Shown here: one piece after another, positions 1 through 7,261 of the stretch
Layout of the letters: each line of letters starts with the position of its first letter
Position numbering within the stretch: the stretch's first letter is position 1
From: Desulfacyla sp964522045
GTDB lineage: Bacteria; Desulfobacterota; DSM-4660; Desulfatiglandales; Desulfatiglandaceae
DNA length: 10,999 nt
Direction: 5' to 3'
Assembly (NCBI GenBank): GCA_964522045.1
Contig: CAZFSF010000097.1
Coordinates: 1-10,999, forward strand
Translations under genes and position numbers: made by a program
The notes under the pieces: model-generated
Databases searched by the model: none
What the model was told of the DNA's origin: nothing
What the model saw: the letters and a program-made list of their open reading frames with translations, nothing else

Positions 1-1070
1 CGGACATCTCCAATGATCTCGAATTCCTCTTGAAGTTTCAGAAAGCGGGTTCGGACCTTCTCTCCCAATTCCGCGGCCTTTTCAAGGAATTCGGCATTGA
101 GCAGATCCAGTACAGCCAGGGCTGCCCTACACGCAATCGGATTTCCCCCGAAAGTCCCTCCCAGTCCCCCGACATGGGGCGTTTCCATAATCTCTGCCCT
201 TCCTGTAATGCCTGCAAGGGGGAGTCCTGCCGCAAGAGACTTGGCAGTGAGGATGATGTCCGGAAAAACGTCATAATGTTCTGAGGCAAAGAGCTTTCCG
301 GTTCGACCCATACCTGTCTGAATTTCGTCCATAATAAAAAGAATTCCATGTTGCTCGCAAATGGCCTTTATCCTCTTGAAATATCCGGGCGGAGGAACGA
401 TAAATCCTCCCTCCCCCTGGATCGGCTCGGCAATGACCGCTGCCACAGACTCTGCAGCGACATTTCCGATAAAGAAATTCTCCAAGTATTCGGCACAATA
501 CAGCTCGCAGGAAGGGTATTCACGGCCAAAAGGACATCGATAGCAATAGGCGAACGGTACACGATAAATTTCAGGGCAGAAAGGACCAAACCCGAACTTG
601 TACGGTTTGACTTTGCTTGTCAGGGTCATGGCCATATAGGTGCGACCGTGGAAGGCGTTTTCAAAGGCTAATATGCCCTGACGTTTTGTGGCGTACCGGG
701 CAATCTTTACGGAGTTCTCTACCGCCTCGGCCCCACTACTAACAAAAAATGTTTTTTTGGGAAAGTCGCCGGGTGTGATCTCGTTTAGCTGCTTTGCTAG
801 GTCAATATATGGCTCATACATGCTTACGTGAAAACAGGTGTGAAGATATTGGTCGGCCTGCTCCTTAATGGCAGCGACCACCTTTTCATTGCAGTGACCC
901 ACGTTTACTACACCAATCCCTCCTCCGAAATCGATATATTCATTTCCTTCCACATCCTCAATAAGGGCACCTTTGGCCTGCTTCACAAAAATCGGATTAA
1001 TATTGAAGGGTCCTTGCGGAACATGTTCTGTCCTGATTTCAATCAGTTGTTTATTCGTTTTTTGCTGCAT
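1..1070 (-). CDS. Class III PLP-dependent aminotransferase, 4-aminobutyrate aminotransferase-like (C-terminus off the window)
   Basis: Predicted to move the amino group of an omega-amino acid (4-aminobutyrate or similar) to a 2-oxo acid in the cytoplasm, using pyridoxal phosphate. Reading leftward from ATG at 1070 there are 356 uninterrupted codons. They show the cofactor motif SSGAEAVENSVKIAR, then FHGRT, IAEPIQGEGG, the cofactor-ring aspartate in MDEIQTGMGRTG, the Schiff-base lysine in TAKSLAAGLPLAG, and GTFGGNPIAC. The end at GDVR matches the point where GabT-type proteins have about 80-90 residues left, so the gene is cut by the window edge, not broken. A cysteine-rich stretch (YCYRCPFGREYPSC) fits the GabT-like branch found in anaerobes and archaea. 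GAGGAGAG just upstream supports the start. It is probably the last visible gene of the operon behind the sigma-54 promoter at 1525-1542. The substrate is not certain: acetylornithine, 5-aminovalerate or beta-alanine transaminases share all these motifs. Confidence 0.9.
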   Translation of the reverse strand, partial: MQQKTNKQLIEIRTEHVPQGPFNINPIFVKQAKGALIEDVEGNEYIDFGGGIGVVNVGHCNEKVVAAIKEQADQYLHTCFHVSMYEPYIDLAKQLNEITPGDFPKKTFFVSSGAEAVENSVKIARYATKRQGILAFENAFHGRTYMAMTLTSKVKPYKFGFGPFCPEIYRVPFAYCYRCPFGREYPSCELYCAEYLENFFIGNVAAESVAAVIAEPIQGEGGFIVPPPGYFKRIKAICEQHGILFIMDEIQTGMGRTGKLFASEHYDVFPDIILTAKSLAAGLPLAGITGRAEIMETPHVGGLGGTFGGNPIACRAALAVLDLLNAEFLEKAAELGEKVRTRFLKLQEEFEIIGDV

Positions 1071-1151
1071 TTCCACTCTCCTCGTCCCTAAATATCCAGG
1101 AATCTTCACTCTTTTTTGAATTACATCTCTCTGCCTGATAACCTAAGGGCA

Positions 1152-1472
1152 TTAATTTCTCTTTCGCCAATGTTTAGGTTGGGGATTAACCCCTTGCACC
1201 CTGGTAAACCCGGCTTCCGTGAGCTTAAAAACCGCCTCCCTCATATCCTCATTGGGCAGAAAAAACAGTATACAGGAAGGATCTCCTTTTTGGAGAACTT
1301 GATGCTGAACTTGGTGGATATTTAGGTCTTCTAAGACTGCCAGGGCCTTTTCCAGCGTACACTGTTCAGGCCGTACTTCTATGAGAATCTGAGATTTGAA
1401 AGGATGAGCCCTTAATGATTCTGCCAGATCATCAAATGGGTCGCACCCTTTCACAGTTTCATGCCCCGGCAT
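1152..1472 (-). CDS. Small ACT-domain-like protein of unknown function
   Basis: A 106-residue protein with no signal peptide or membrane segment, so cytoplasmic. After about 28 variable residues it reads as strand (ILIEVRP), helix (TLEKALAVLEDLNI), strand (HQVQHQVLQ), strand (SCILFFLP), helix (EDMREAVFKLTEAGF), strand (TRVQGV). This beta-alpha-beta-beta-alpha-beta order is that of ACT-type small-molecule-binding domains. The assignment rests on predicted secondary structure by eye, not on a recognised signature. The start has an AGGAGAA sequence about 9 bases upstream. It is the first gene after the sigma-54 promoter (1525-1542) and lies 81 bases upstream of the aminotransferase, so the two are probably co-transcribed. 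By inference it could sense an amino acid and modulate the aminotransferase or the adjacent activator. It could equally be an unrelated ferredoxin-like-fold protein. Confidence 0.7.
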   Translation of the reverse strand: MPGHETVKGCDPFDDLAESLRAHPFKSQILIEVRPEQCTLEKALAVLEDLNIHQVQHQVLQKGDPSCILFFLPNEDMREAVFKLTEAGFTRVQGVNPQPKHWRKRN

Positions 1473-1524
1473 AATCCCGTTCTCCTGGATACGGTTTTTG
1501 ACAAGAGACTAAGTTCTTCAATTT

Positions 1525-1542
1525 CAGCAACTTCTATGCCAA
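1525..1542 (-). promoter_or_regulatory. Sigma-54 (-24/-12) promoter for the ACT-like/aminotransferase operon
   Basis: On the minus strand the sequence reads TTGGCATAGAAGTTGCTG. It matches the RpoN consensus TGGCAC-N5-TTGCW at every position but one, and has the obligatory 10-base spacing between the GG and GC dinucleotides. The predicted transcript starts near 1515, about 43 bases before the ATG at 1472. The gene immediately upstream encodes a sigma-54 activator, which makes a chance match less likely. Confidence 0.75.
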
Positions 1543-1590
1543 GAGAGGGAAAGGTCTCCATTACCACAAATTGTTTGGGATCGAGTCGAA

Positions 1591-1617
1591 GATATCAATG
1601 CTTTCAAACCTGATATG
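1591..1617. promoter_or_regulatory. Candidate activator binding site (dyad, GATATCA-N13-TGATATG)
   Basis: Imperfect inverted repeat with 7-base arms (6 of 7 paired) separated by 13 bases. Its centre is about 89 bases upstream of the start predicted from the -24/-12 promoter, inside the usual range for enhancer sites of sigma-54 activators. Binding by the adjacent PAS-PAS activator is an inference. Confidence 0.4.
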
Positions 1618-1640
1618 TCGGGTGATTGGGCCTTTCAGAC

Positions 1641-1665
1641 AGGGATAAAAACGATCATGATCCCT
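1641..1665. promoter_or_regulatory. Second candidate activator site (AGGGAT-N13-ATCCCT with the palindrome GATCATGATC inside)
   Basis: A perfect 6-base inverted repeat (1641-1646 and 1660-1665) with a 13-base spacer overlaps a perfect 10-base palindrome at 1653-1662. The centre lies about 140-145 bases upstream of the predicted sigma-54 start, and about 50 bases (roughly five helical turns) from the dyad at 1591-1617. The two dyads share spacer length but not arm sequence, which weakens the case for one protein binding both. Confidence 0.3.
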
Positions 1666-1724
1666 TTGAAAAGAAAACCGTATTGGGCCAATATCATGGG
1701 AGAGAGTTAAAAGGCCTGATGCAT

Positions 1725-3488
1725 TCAGACATCTTGATGCACAATTGCATCAGATCTTATGCCGTAACGTTTGGCCTTCCTTGCCAGGGTGGACTGATCA
1801 ATCCCCAATATCCGGGCGGCCTTTCTTTGTGTGCCACAGGTTCTCAGTGCCCGAATGATCATCTTTTTTTCCATCTTCGCCACTGCATTTGGAAGATTTG
1901 AATCATTGCTTCCCGGCTGGAAGTCTGCACTTGGATCCGGATGGCGAACATGAGAAGGGAGATCTTCCATATGGATATCTTGGTCCTGGGTAAGAACGAC
2001 AACACGTTCCACGAGGTTGGACAGCTCACGTATGTTGCCTGAAAAAGGGTATTGACAGAGGCAATCAATGGCCCGGGGGAGAATTGTCTTCTCTGTGGAA
2101 TGCTTATGGTTGAGATCATTAAGAAAGAAATTGATAAGAGGGGGAATGTCTTCAATCCTCTCTCTCAACGGCGGGATATGAATGGGCACTACGTTGAGCC
2201 TGAAAAAGAGGTCCTTCCGGAATTCTCCTTTTTTCACCATATCTTCCAGATTTCGGTGGGTTGCCGCTATTACCCTGGCGTTGACCTTTCTGATGGAGGT
2301 TCCGCCTACTCGCATGATACTATTCTCCTCCAAAAATCGAAGCAGCTTGACCTGGACGGTAAGAGGCAGGTCCCCAATTTCATCAAGAAACAGGGTGCCG
2401 CCTTCACCTAATTCAAAAAGGCCGGGTTTTCCCTCGGTGCGAGCTCCCGTGAAAGCGCCTTTTTCATATCCGAAGAGTTCTGATTCAATAAGGGTTTCTG
2501 GAATGGCGCCGCAATCCACACGGATGAAAGGGCCTTTATTGCGGGGAGAGGTATAGTGAATAAGCCTGGCAAAAAATCCTTTGCCCACTCCCGTCTCCCC
2601 CTGGATTAGCACAGTAGAGTCGACCTGTGCCACTTTCATGGACCTGTTTAACACCTTGTGCATTATTTCGCTTCGAATGACTGCCTCGGAAAGGAGTGAG
2701 GTCTGTTTATCCATGAGTGAGAGCTCGGAACGGTATCTTGAAGCAAGGGCCTTGGTTTCCGCCAAATCGTTCCTCAATTTATTCAGACTCGTTATATCCC
2801 TTTCGTTGACCACAACGAGAGATATCTCCCCGTGATCATCGAAAACCGGATTCCCTGTGACGAGGATCTGCTTGCCATTCTTCAGATTTTGAATAATGGT
2901 CACGCCTGTTCGGTTTTTGAGGACTTCAAGCGTCACGGAGCGATCAATCATCCCTTCGCCAATAAGCGTTTCCATCCTCTTCCCGACAATCTGGTCGGCC
3001 TTTATGCCGTTAATTGTTTCAGAGGCCTTGTTGATCCGGACGACCTTGCCTTCATGGTCACATATCCAGAGGCCGTCAAAGGATGAGTTGATAATCGCGT
3101 TGAGCTGCGTGTTGAATCTTTTGTAGGACTCTAATTGGTGGGCAATGTTTTCATATTCGGAGATATCCTGAAAAACACTTATGACTCCGACAATGTGTTG
3201 ATTTTCAAGAATGGGGGTTCTGTTGGCAACTATGGTAGAGTTGCCCAAGGTGATTTTTTTCCCGATCTGTGCTGTTCCGTTTTTCAGGATCTTTTCCAAA
3301 TCCTCCCAGGCAGTAGGGAAAACATCCCCGATGAACCGCCCCAACATCTCATCCGGGTCCTTATCTAACATCATCCCTGCTGCTCTATTATAAATGACGA
3401 CAATCCCGTTTTCGTCTATTATGCTTACACCGTTGTGTGTTGAATCAAAGATATGGGGAAGTTCTTTTAGATGCTGTAACGGGTTCAT
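1725..3488 (-). CDS. Sigma-54-dependent transcriptional activator (PAS-PAS-AAA+-Fis-type HTH)
   Basis: An enhancer-binding protein that uses ATP hydrolysis to open promoters held by RNA polymerase-sigma-54. Of 587 residues, about 8-112 and 128-236 are two PAS domains, likely the ligand sensors, followed by a short coiled linker. The AAA+ domain (about 267-500) has Walker A GETGVGKG (297-304), an intact sigma-54 contact loop GAFTGA (344-349), Walker B GGTLFLDEIGDL with its DE pair (369-370), and FSGNIRELSNLVER (482-495). The C-terminus (about 541-581) is a helix-turn-helix, KAARILGIDQSTLARKAKRYGI-like, resembling the TyrR/RocR type. There is no receiver domain, so it responds to a small molecule or redox cue, not to phosphorylation. 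The ATG at 3488 is preferred because GGAGA lies 5 bases before it; a TTG at 3500 would overlap that site. It is followed by a -24/-12 promoter and an amino-acid gene pair, its likely targets. Confidence 0.93.
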   Translation of the reverse strand: MNPLQHLKELPHIFDSTHNGVSIIDENGIVVIYNRAAGMMLDKDPDEMLGRFIGDVFPTAWEDLEKILKNGTAQIGKKITLGNSTIVANRTPILENQHIVGVISVFQDISEYENIAHQLESYKRFNTQLNAIINSSFDGLWICDHEGKVVRINKASETINGIKADQIVGKRMETLIGEGMIDRSVTLEVLKNRTGVTIIQNLKNGKQILVTGNPVFDDHGEISLVVVNERDITSLNKLRNDLAETKALASRYRSELSLMDKQTSLLSEAVIRSEIMHKVLNRSMKVAQVDSTVLIQGETGVGKGFFARLIHYTSPRNKGPFIRVDCGAIPETLIESELFGYEKGAFTGARTEGKPGLFELGEGGTLFLDEIGDLPLTVQVKLLRFLEENSIMRVGGTSIRKVNARVIAATHRNLEDMVKKGEFRKDLFFRLNVVPIHIPPLRERIEDIPPLINFFLNDLNHKHSTEKTILPRAIDCLCQYPFSGNIRELSNLVERVVVLTQDQDIHMEDLPSHVRHPDPSADFQPGSNDSNLPNAVAKMEKKMIIRALRTCGTQRKAARILGIDQSTLARKAKRYGIRSDAIVHQDV

Positions 3489-3493
3489 TTGAT

Positions 3494-3498
3494 TCTCC
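3494..3498 (-). promoter_or_regulatory. Ribosome binding site fixing the activator start at 3488
   Basis: On the minus strand GGAGA precedes ATG at 3488 by five bases (ATCAA). The in-frame TTG at 3500, which would add four residues, overlaps this site and has no comparable site of its own. The ATG start is therefore chosen. Confidence 0.75.
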
Positions 3499-3583
3499 AA
3501 GTTCGGAGTCGCCTTTCAGAATCAAGGGCCAGATGGTAATCCCACCGCGGCCGCAAAATCATTGCAGATTTCAAAACCCCTGC

Positions 3584-4372
3584 TTAACATTCGCGATCTT
3601 GGCCCAAGAAACCGGTTAAAGGCAGGGGGATGGTCCTTAACCGCTCCAGTTCCCTTTCAGAGGTGAGGTCGTAATGAATCGGCGTGATGGTAATCTTGTT
3701 CTGTTTAAGGGCAACGGAATCGTTGTCAGAATTGCCGTTTTCAATAAATTTTTCACCCATGAGCCAGTAATAAACATTTCCCCGGGGATCGTTGCGTCTT
3801 TCAAAGCGCTCTTCAAATCTGGAAGTCCCCTGCCTCGCCAGGCATACGCCTCTGATTTTTTCGGGTGGTACCGCGGGAATATTCACATTCAGGGCAGTTC
3901 CATCCTTCAAATCACTCCCCATCATAAACTTTATGATCTCTTTGCTGAAACGGGCCGCAAACCGGAAGTCCGGGTTTCTTAAAGTGGCAAGGGATATGGC
4001 CGCTGATCTTATACCCAAAAACGCGCCTTCAGTGGCCGCAGAGACCGTGCCCGAATAGAGGATGTTGACGCCCACATTGGCGCCCACATTTATGCCGGAA
4101 AGAACGACGTCCGGGGGGCTATCAAGCAATTCATACACCGCGATTTTTACACAGTCGGCAGGCGTGCCTTTCACGGCATGCCCAAAAAATGTGCCATTCT
4201 TACGAACATCCTGAACCATGATCGGCGAGGTCAAGGTAATGGCGTGTCCAACAGCGCTCATCTCCGATTCCGGCGCCACGATATGCACCGCGTGGTCGGA
4301 TTTCAGTGCCTCATAAAGGGCAAAGAGTCCCGGGGCATGAATACCGTCATCATTAGTTAAAAGGATTCTCAT
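3584..4372 (-). CDS. surE: 5'/3'-nucleotidase SurE
   Basis: Metal-dependent phosphatase that removes phosphate from nucleoside 5'- and 3'-monophosphates in the cytoplasm; E. coli SurE is linked to stationary-phase survival. The 262 residues match the family length. The N-terminus MRILLTNDDGIHAPG carries the metal-binding Asp8-Asp9 pair. Ser39 lies in APESEMSAVGH, and Asn95 in SGINVGANVG; together these are the four metal-site residues of the family. VKGTPADCV (68-75) and YSGTVSAATEG (106-116) are also typical. GAGG lies about 9 bases upstream of the ATG at 4372. It is divergent from the fumarase genes and 95 bases upstream of the activator gene on the same strand. Nothing in the sequence ties it to amino-acid metabolism, so that co-orientation may be incidental. 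Confidence 0.95.
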   Translation of the reverse strand: MRILLTNDDGIHAPGLFALYEALKSDHAVHIVAPESEMSAVGHAITLTSPIMVQDVRKNGTFFGHAVKGTPADCVKIAVYELLDSPPDVVLSGINVGANVGVNILYSGTVSAATEGAFLGIRSAAISLATLRNPDFRFAARFSKEIIKFMMGSDLKDGTALNVNIPAVPPEKIRGVCLARQGTSRFEERFERRNDPRGNVYYWLMGEKFIENGNSDNDSVALKQNKITITPIHYDLTSERELERLRTIPLPLTGFLGQDREC

Positions 4373-4564
4373 GGTCCAGGCCTCATTGAGTGGTTAAGTC
4401 CCATCTCAGGGGGGGATGAATCTGCATGGTTCAAATGTTGTCCCAACTTTCTATTGCTTCTCACGGGGATCTCTTGTATATTTATATTTAAAGCATTTTT
4501 TCTTATATGTAACCTGTTTTTGACAATTTGCCAAATGAATATCATCCCTAATCCGGAGGATTTT
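4373..4564. other. Divergent intergenic region between surE and the fumarase genes
   Basis: This 192-base stretch must hold the start signals of both surE (leftward) and the fumarase genes (rightward). Its right half is AT-rich (about 4475-4545) and contains several TATATT-like boxes and a short palindrome, ATTTGCCAAAT. I see no structured RNA leader and no convincing surE promoter. Confidence 0.5.
4454..4482 (+). promoter_or_regulatory. Possible sigma-70 promoter for the fumarase genes
   Basis: TTGCTT (4454-4459) and TATATT (4477-4482) are exactly 17 bases apart. The -10 matches consensus at 5 of 6 positions but the -35 at only 3 of 6. The implied untranslated leader is about 75 bases. It is the best-spaced pair found in this AT-rich stretch, but it is not strong. 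Confidence 0.35.
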
Positions 4565-5404
4565 ATGCGAGAGATATCAACCCAGGCCATTGTCGATGCA
4601 GTCAAAGATGCATCAATTCAAGCCAATATTGAATTGGGAGACGACGTTGTTCAGGCCTTGGAGAGTGCGCTGGGATATGAAGAGTCGGATGTGGGAAAGG
4701 ATATCCTGAGAAAGCTGCTGGAAAATGCGCGGGTAGCTCGGGAGGAGCGGATTCCCATGTGCCAGGACACCGGAGTGGCTGTCCTCTTTGTCGAACTTGG
4801 CCAGGAGGTTTCAGTAAAGGGAGGTGGCCTGCACCAGGCCCTTGAAGAAGGGATTCGGAAGGGTTACAAAGAAGGTTTCCTGCGTAAATCGGTGTGCCAT
4901 CCCTTCACCAGGAAGAATACGGGCGACAATACGCCGATCATTGTGCATCTTGACCTGGTCTCCGGGAATAAACTCAAGATCTGGGTGGTGCCGAAAGGAG
5001 GAGGAAGCGAAAATATGAGCCGCCTCTTTATGCTCCCCCCTTCAGCGGGATGGGCCGGGATAAAGGAAAGGATTGTTCAGACCGTGGCTGAGGCAGGCCC
5101 TAACCCCTGCCCACCGACGATTATTGGTGTGGGGATCGGGGGGAATTTCGAACAGTCTGCTATTTTGGCCAAAAAATCCTTGCTTCGACCGTTAGGGACA
5201 CCCAACCCTGACACTGAATTGGTTAGATTGGAACAAGAGCTCTTGGAAGAAATTAATAAAACAGGGGTTGGCCCACAGGGTCTCGGCGGGCGAGTGACTT
5301 CCCTTGCAGTTCACATTTTGATGATGCCATGCCATATTGCCAGCCTCCCCTTAGCCGTGAATATCCAGTGCCACGCAAGCCGACATGTGGAGGTCGTTCT
5401 TTGA
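4565..5404 (+). CDS. Class I fumarate hydratase, alpha subunit (FumA N-terminal-like, Fe-S)
   Basis: Catalytic iron-sulfur half of a heterodimeric class I hydro-lyase, which interconverts fumarate and malate in the citric acid cycle or its reductive or syntrophic variants. The 279 residues correspond to the N-terminal part of single-chain FumA/FumB. Three cysteines sit where class I enzymes bind the [4Fe-4S] cluster: Cys66 in PMCQDTG, Cys182 in NPCPPTIIGVGIGG, and Cys269 in NIQCHASRH. CHPFTRKNTGDNTP (111-124) and VPKGGGSENMS (142-152) are further family motifs. An in-frame upstream extension to 4454 exists, but GGAGG five bases before the ATG at 4565 and the start of homology decide the start. 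The beta subunit follows 80 bases downstream. L-tartrate dehydratase (TtdA) shares this architecture, so the substrate is inferred; fumarate is more likely in an anaerobe with no tartrate genes in view. Oxygen sensitivity is expected from the cluster type. Confidence 0.92.
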   Translation: MREISTQAIVDAVKDASIQANIELGDDVVQALESALGYEESDVGKDILRKLLENARVAREERIPMCQDTGVAVLFVELGQEVSVKGGGLHQALEEGIRKGYKEGFLRKSVCHPFTRKNTGDNTPIIVHLDLVSGNKLKIWVVPKGGGSENMSRLFMLPPSAGWAGIKERIVQTVAEAGPNPCPPTIIGVGIGGNFEQSAILAKKSLLRPLGTPNPDTELVRLEQELLEEINKTGVGPQGLGGRVTSLAVHILMMPCHIASLPLAVNIQCHASRHVEVVL

Positions 5405-5484
5405 GGGGTAGATCTGACCCAATGGTTGAGTACCGCCTGAGATGGGATTGAGTAGTTGAGCGATAAGGCCTTAAGGAGGAGATT

Positions 5485-6045
5485 ATGGGTACCGAATATC
5501 ATCTAAAAACCCCGCTATCTGCCGGAGACATAGAACCGCTAAGATCCGGGGATAGAGTCACAATCAGCGGAATAGTTTACACGGCGAGAGATGCTGCCCA
5601 CCGCAGGATTATGGAATTGATTGAAGCAGGAAAAGAACTGCCCATCCCTATCGAGGGACAGGTCATTTATTACGTGGGGCCATCTCCCGCCCCGCCGGGC
5701 AGGGTAATAGGGGCCGCCGGACCCACGACAAGTTACCGGATGGACCCGTTTGCGCCTAAATTACTTGAATTAGGTCTGAAAGGGATGATAGGTAAGGGTA
5801 AACGATCAAAAGAGGTCATAGAGGCCATGGTCAGGTATAAGGGTGTCTATATGGCCGCCATAGGGGGCGCGGGCGCGCTCATGGCAAGGGCAATCAAGGC
5901 CGCGCGAGTGGTGGCCTACGAAGAGTTGGGCCCGGAGGCAATCAGAGAGTTACGGGTAGAAAGTCTGCCCGCTATTGTGGTCAATGACACCCTTGGCAAC
6001 GATCTTTATGTGGAGGGCCAGGAAAAGTACCGGATGATTGGATGA
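5485..6045 (+). CDS. Class I fumarate hydratase, beta subunit (FumA C-terminal-like)
   Basis: Second subunit of the hydro-lyase, completing the active site with the alpha subunit. Its 186 residues match the C-terminal domain of class I fumarases and TtdB. Recognisable stretches are VYTARDAAHRR (31-41), YYVGPSPAPPGRVIGAAGPTTS (62-83), GLKGMIGKGKRS (97-108) and YMAAIGGAGALMA (122-134). An excellent AAGGAGG lies six bases before the ATG at 5485. The 80-base gap to the alpha gene holds no terminator that I can see, so the pair is probably one transcript with independent translation starts. Whether it dehydrates malate or tartrate cannot be decided from the sequence alone; the separate-subunit form is common in archaea and anaerobic bacteria. 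Confidence 0.92.
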   Translation: MGTEYHLKTPLSAGDIEPLRSGDRVTISGIVYTARDAAHRRIMELIEAGKELPIPIEGQVIYYVGPSPAPPGRVIGAAGPTTSYRMDPFAPKLLELGLKGMIGKGKRSKEVIEAMVRYKGVYMAAIGGAGALMARAIKAARVVAYEELGPEAIRELRVESLPAIVVNDTLGNDLYVEGQEKYRMIG

Positions 6046-6132
6046 TGGTATGGATGCTGGGACGGGCATCGGGATTGGGTGCTGGATTCTGGTTGGTGGG
6101 TTAAACCTTTGAACCTTGAACCTCTGAACCTT
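6046..6132 (+). repeat. Degenerate short-repeat stretch downstream of the fumarase genes
   Basis: Two kinds of short repetition fill the gap. Around 6051-6092, GGATGCTGG recurs in loosened form (ATGGATGCTGGGA, then GGGTGCTGGATTCTGG). At 6103-6132, AACCTT-type units recur four times (AAACCTTTGAACC, TTGAACC, CTGAACCTT). The phase is irregular, so this is a decayed simple repeat and not a clean tandem array. No coding frame or hairpin terminator is evident. Confidence 0.5.
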
Positions 6133-6166
6133 AATAAAACCCAAATGTATTGCAGGAGAAATTGGC

Positions 6167-7261
6167 ATGGTCAATAAAATTGGAGGGCGTATCTGGTGGT
6201 GGGTGGTTCCGGCAGTGGTAGTGTTGGGAGGGCTCGGCTACTACTGGTATTCACAAACCGGACCAAAACCGGAAAAAGCACTGGTGGCAGGAGACTTATC
6301 ACCGGTTGACAAAAAGGCGACTTCAAAAGGAGTGCCGGGAATAAAGGATCTTGAAGGGAAACGCCCTGACGCCGAGGATGTTGCAGGAAAGGATGCTCGT
6401 GGCAAGGCCTTTCCCATTGATGAAAAGGCCCTCCCCAAGAAACGTCTGGGTGTGGGGACCTTGCCGATGGAGAAAGAGGCCCTTTTAGAGGAAATGCTAA
6501 GCGCGACCGAAGGTCAGATAGAACGCCTATTTGAATTAGGCAAAGATGACTTATTCAGAACTGATGCAGGGGTAACACGCCTATTTGAACCACGCAAAGG
6601 CGAGTTATTTGGAAAAGCCCCGGCAGACAAGATTTACTGTGAACTAATTGATGAATACGTGGCCGATTTTTTTGCGTATCTCAATACCAAGAAGTACATC
6701 GAACGACTGGACTTGAAGACAAATACCTACGCCTACTTTAAAAGGATTATTAAGGCACTGGCCGCGCGGCCGCCCGTGCCTGCCGGTGAGGGCTTCGCCC
6801 CCACTATTATGGTGAAGAATGTATTCTTTTTTTCCCGTGCCTTGGACCGAAAGGACCTGCATCTATTCAAAGAAGTGGCGATAAACGAGCGCGACACCCT
6901 GGAGATCAATCTGAAAATGTTCTACAGATGGATTATGTTGGGGAAACTATGCCCGAATCCCGGCCAAGTAAGACTTCCATTTGATGTTATGTATCGCTAT
7001 GCGGGCTTTTTTCTCAATACCACCGGTGGAAGGGCCTACCTTTTCCGGCGCTCAGTGACTTTGAGGCTTCTGTTAACCTATTATTCCGTGCTGATCGTCC
7101 ATCAGGCAGACAGAGTAGGGAAGAACAGCTACGGGATAAATATATTTCCGTACATTCAACCATTAAGAAAAGAGATCAGTCACTACCCCGATTTTGAATT
7201 TCAAAATCAATATGTCAGGACTTTGACCCGAATTGAAGATTATTACCTGCAAAAACGCTGA
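6167..7261 (+). CDS. Unrecognised single-pass membrane-anchored protein
   Basis: I do not recognise a family for this 364-residue protein. One hydrophobic segment (about 9-27, IWWWVVPAVVVLGGLGYYW), preceded by Lys4 and Arg8, predicts an N-terminal anchor or uncleaved signal with the rest outside the cytoplasm. Residues about 32-100 are a Lys/Asp/Gly/Pro-rich linker of low complexity. Residues 118-150 hold a small internal duplication (ERLFELGKDDLF and TRLFEPRKGELF). Residues about 155-364 form a compact, mainly helical domain rich in Tyr, Phe and Arg, with only two cysteines and no metal or nucleotide motif. AGGAG lies about 9 bases before the ATG. It follows the fumarase genes after 121 bases with repeats, so it may have its own promoter. 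It ends exactly where lemA ends on the other strand. Co-function with LemA/TPM, also envelope proteins, is only a positional suggestion. Confidence 0.85.
   Translation: MVNKIGGRIWWWVVPAVVVLGGLGYYWYSQTGPKPEKALVAGDLSPVDKKATSKGVPGIKDLEGKRPDAEDVAGKDARGKAFPIDEKALPKKRLGVGTLPMEKEALLEEMLSATEGQIERLFELGKDDLFRTDAGVTRLFEPRKGELFGKAPADKIYCELIDEYVADFFAYLNTKKYIERLDLKTNTYAYFKRIIKALAARPPVPAGEGFAPTIMVKNVFFFSRALDRKDLHLFKEVAINERDTLEINLKMFYRWIMLGKLCPNPGQVRLPFDVMYRYAGFFLNTTGGRAYLFRRSVTLRLLLTYYSVLIVHQADRVGKNSYGINIFPYIQPLRKEISHYPDFEFQNQYVRTLTRIEDYYLQKR

Noticed and set aside
1641..1665. Rho-independent terminator of the activator gene
   Set aside because: On the minus strand the five-T run lies inside the loop of the AGGGAT/ATCCCT repeat and not after the stem, and GATCATGATC has no loop; the stem is also weak.
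3489..3500. TTG start at 3500 for the sigma-54 activator
   Set aside because: The TTG overlaps the GGAGA that serves the ATG at 3488 and has no ribosome binding site of its own.
4520..4545. TTGACA with TATCAT as a fumarase promoter
   Set aside because: The spacer is only 14 bases, too short for a normal sigma-70 promoter.
4454..4564. Upstream extension of the fumarase alpha subunit (37 extra residues)
   Set aside because: The added residues are hydrophobic translation of AT-rich promoter DNA, and GGAGG sits five bases before the ATG at 4565.
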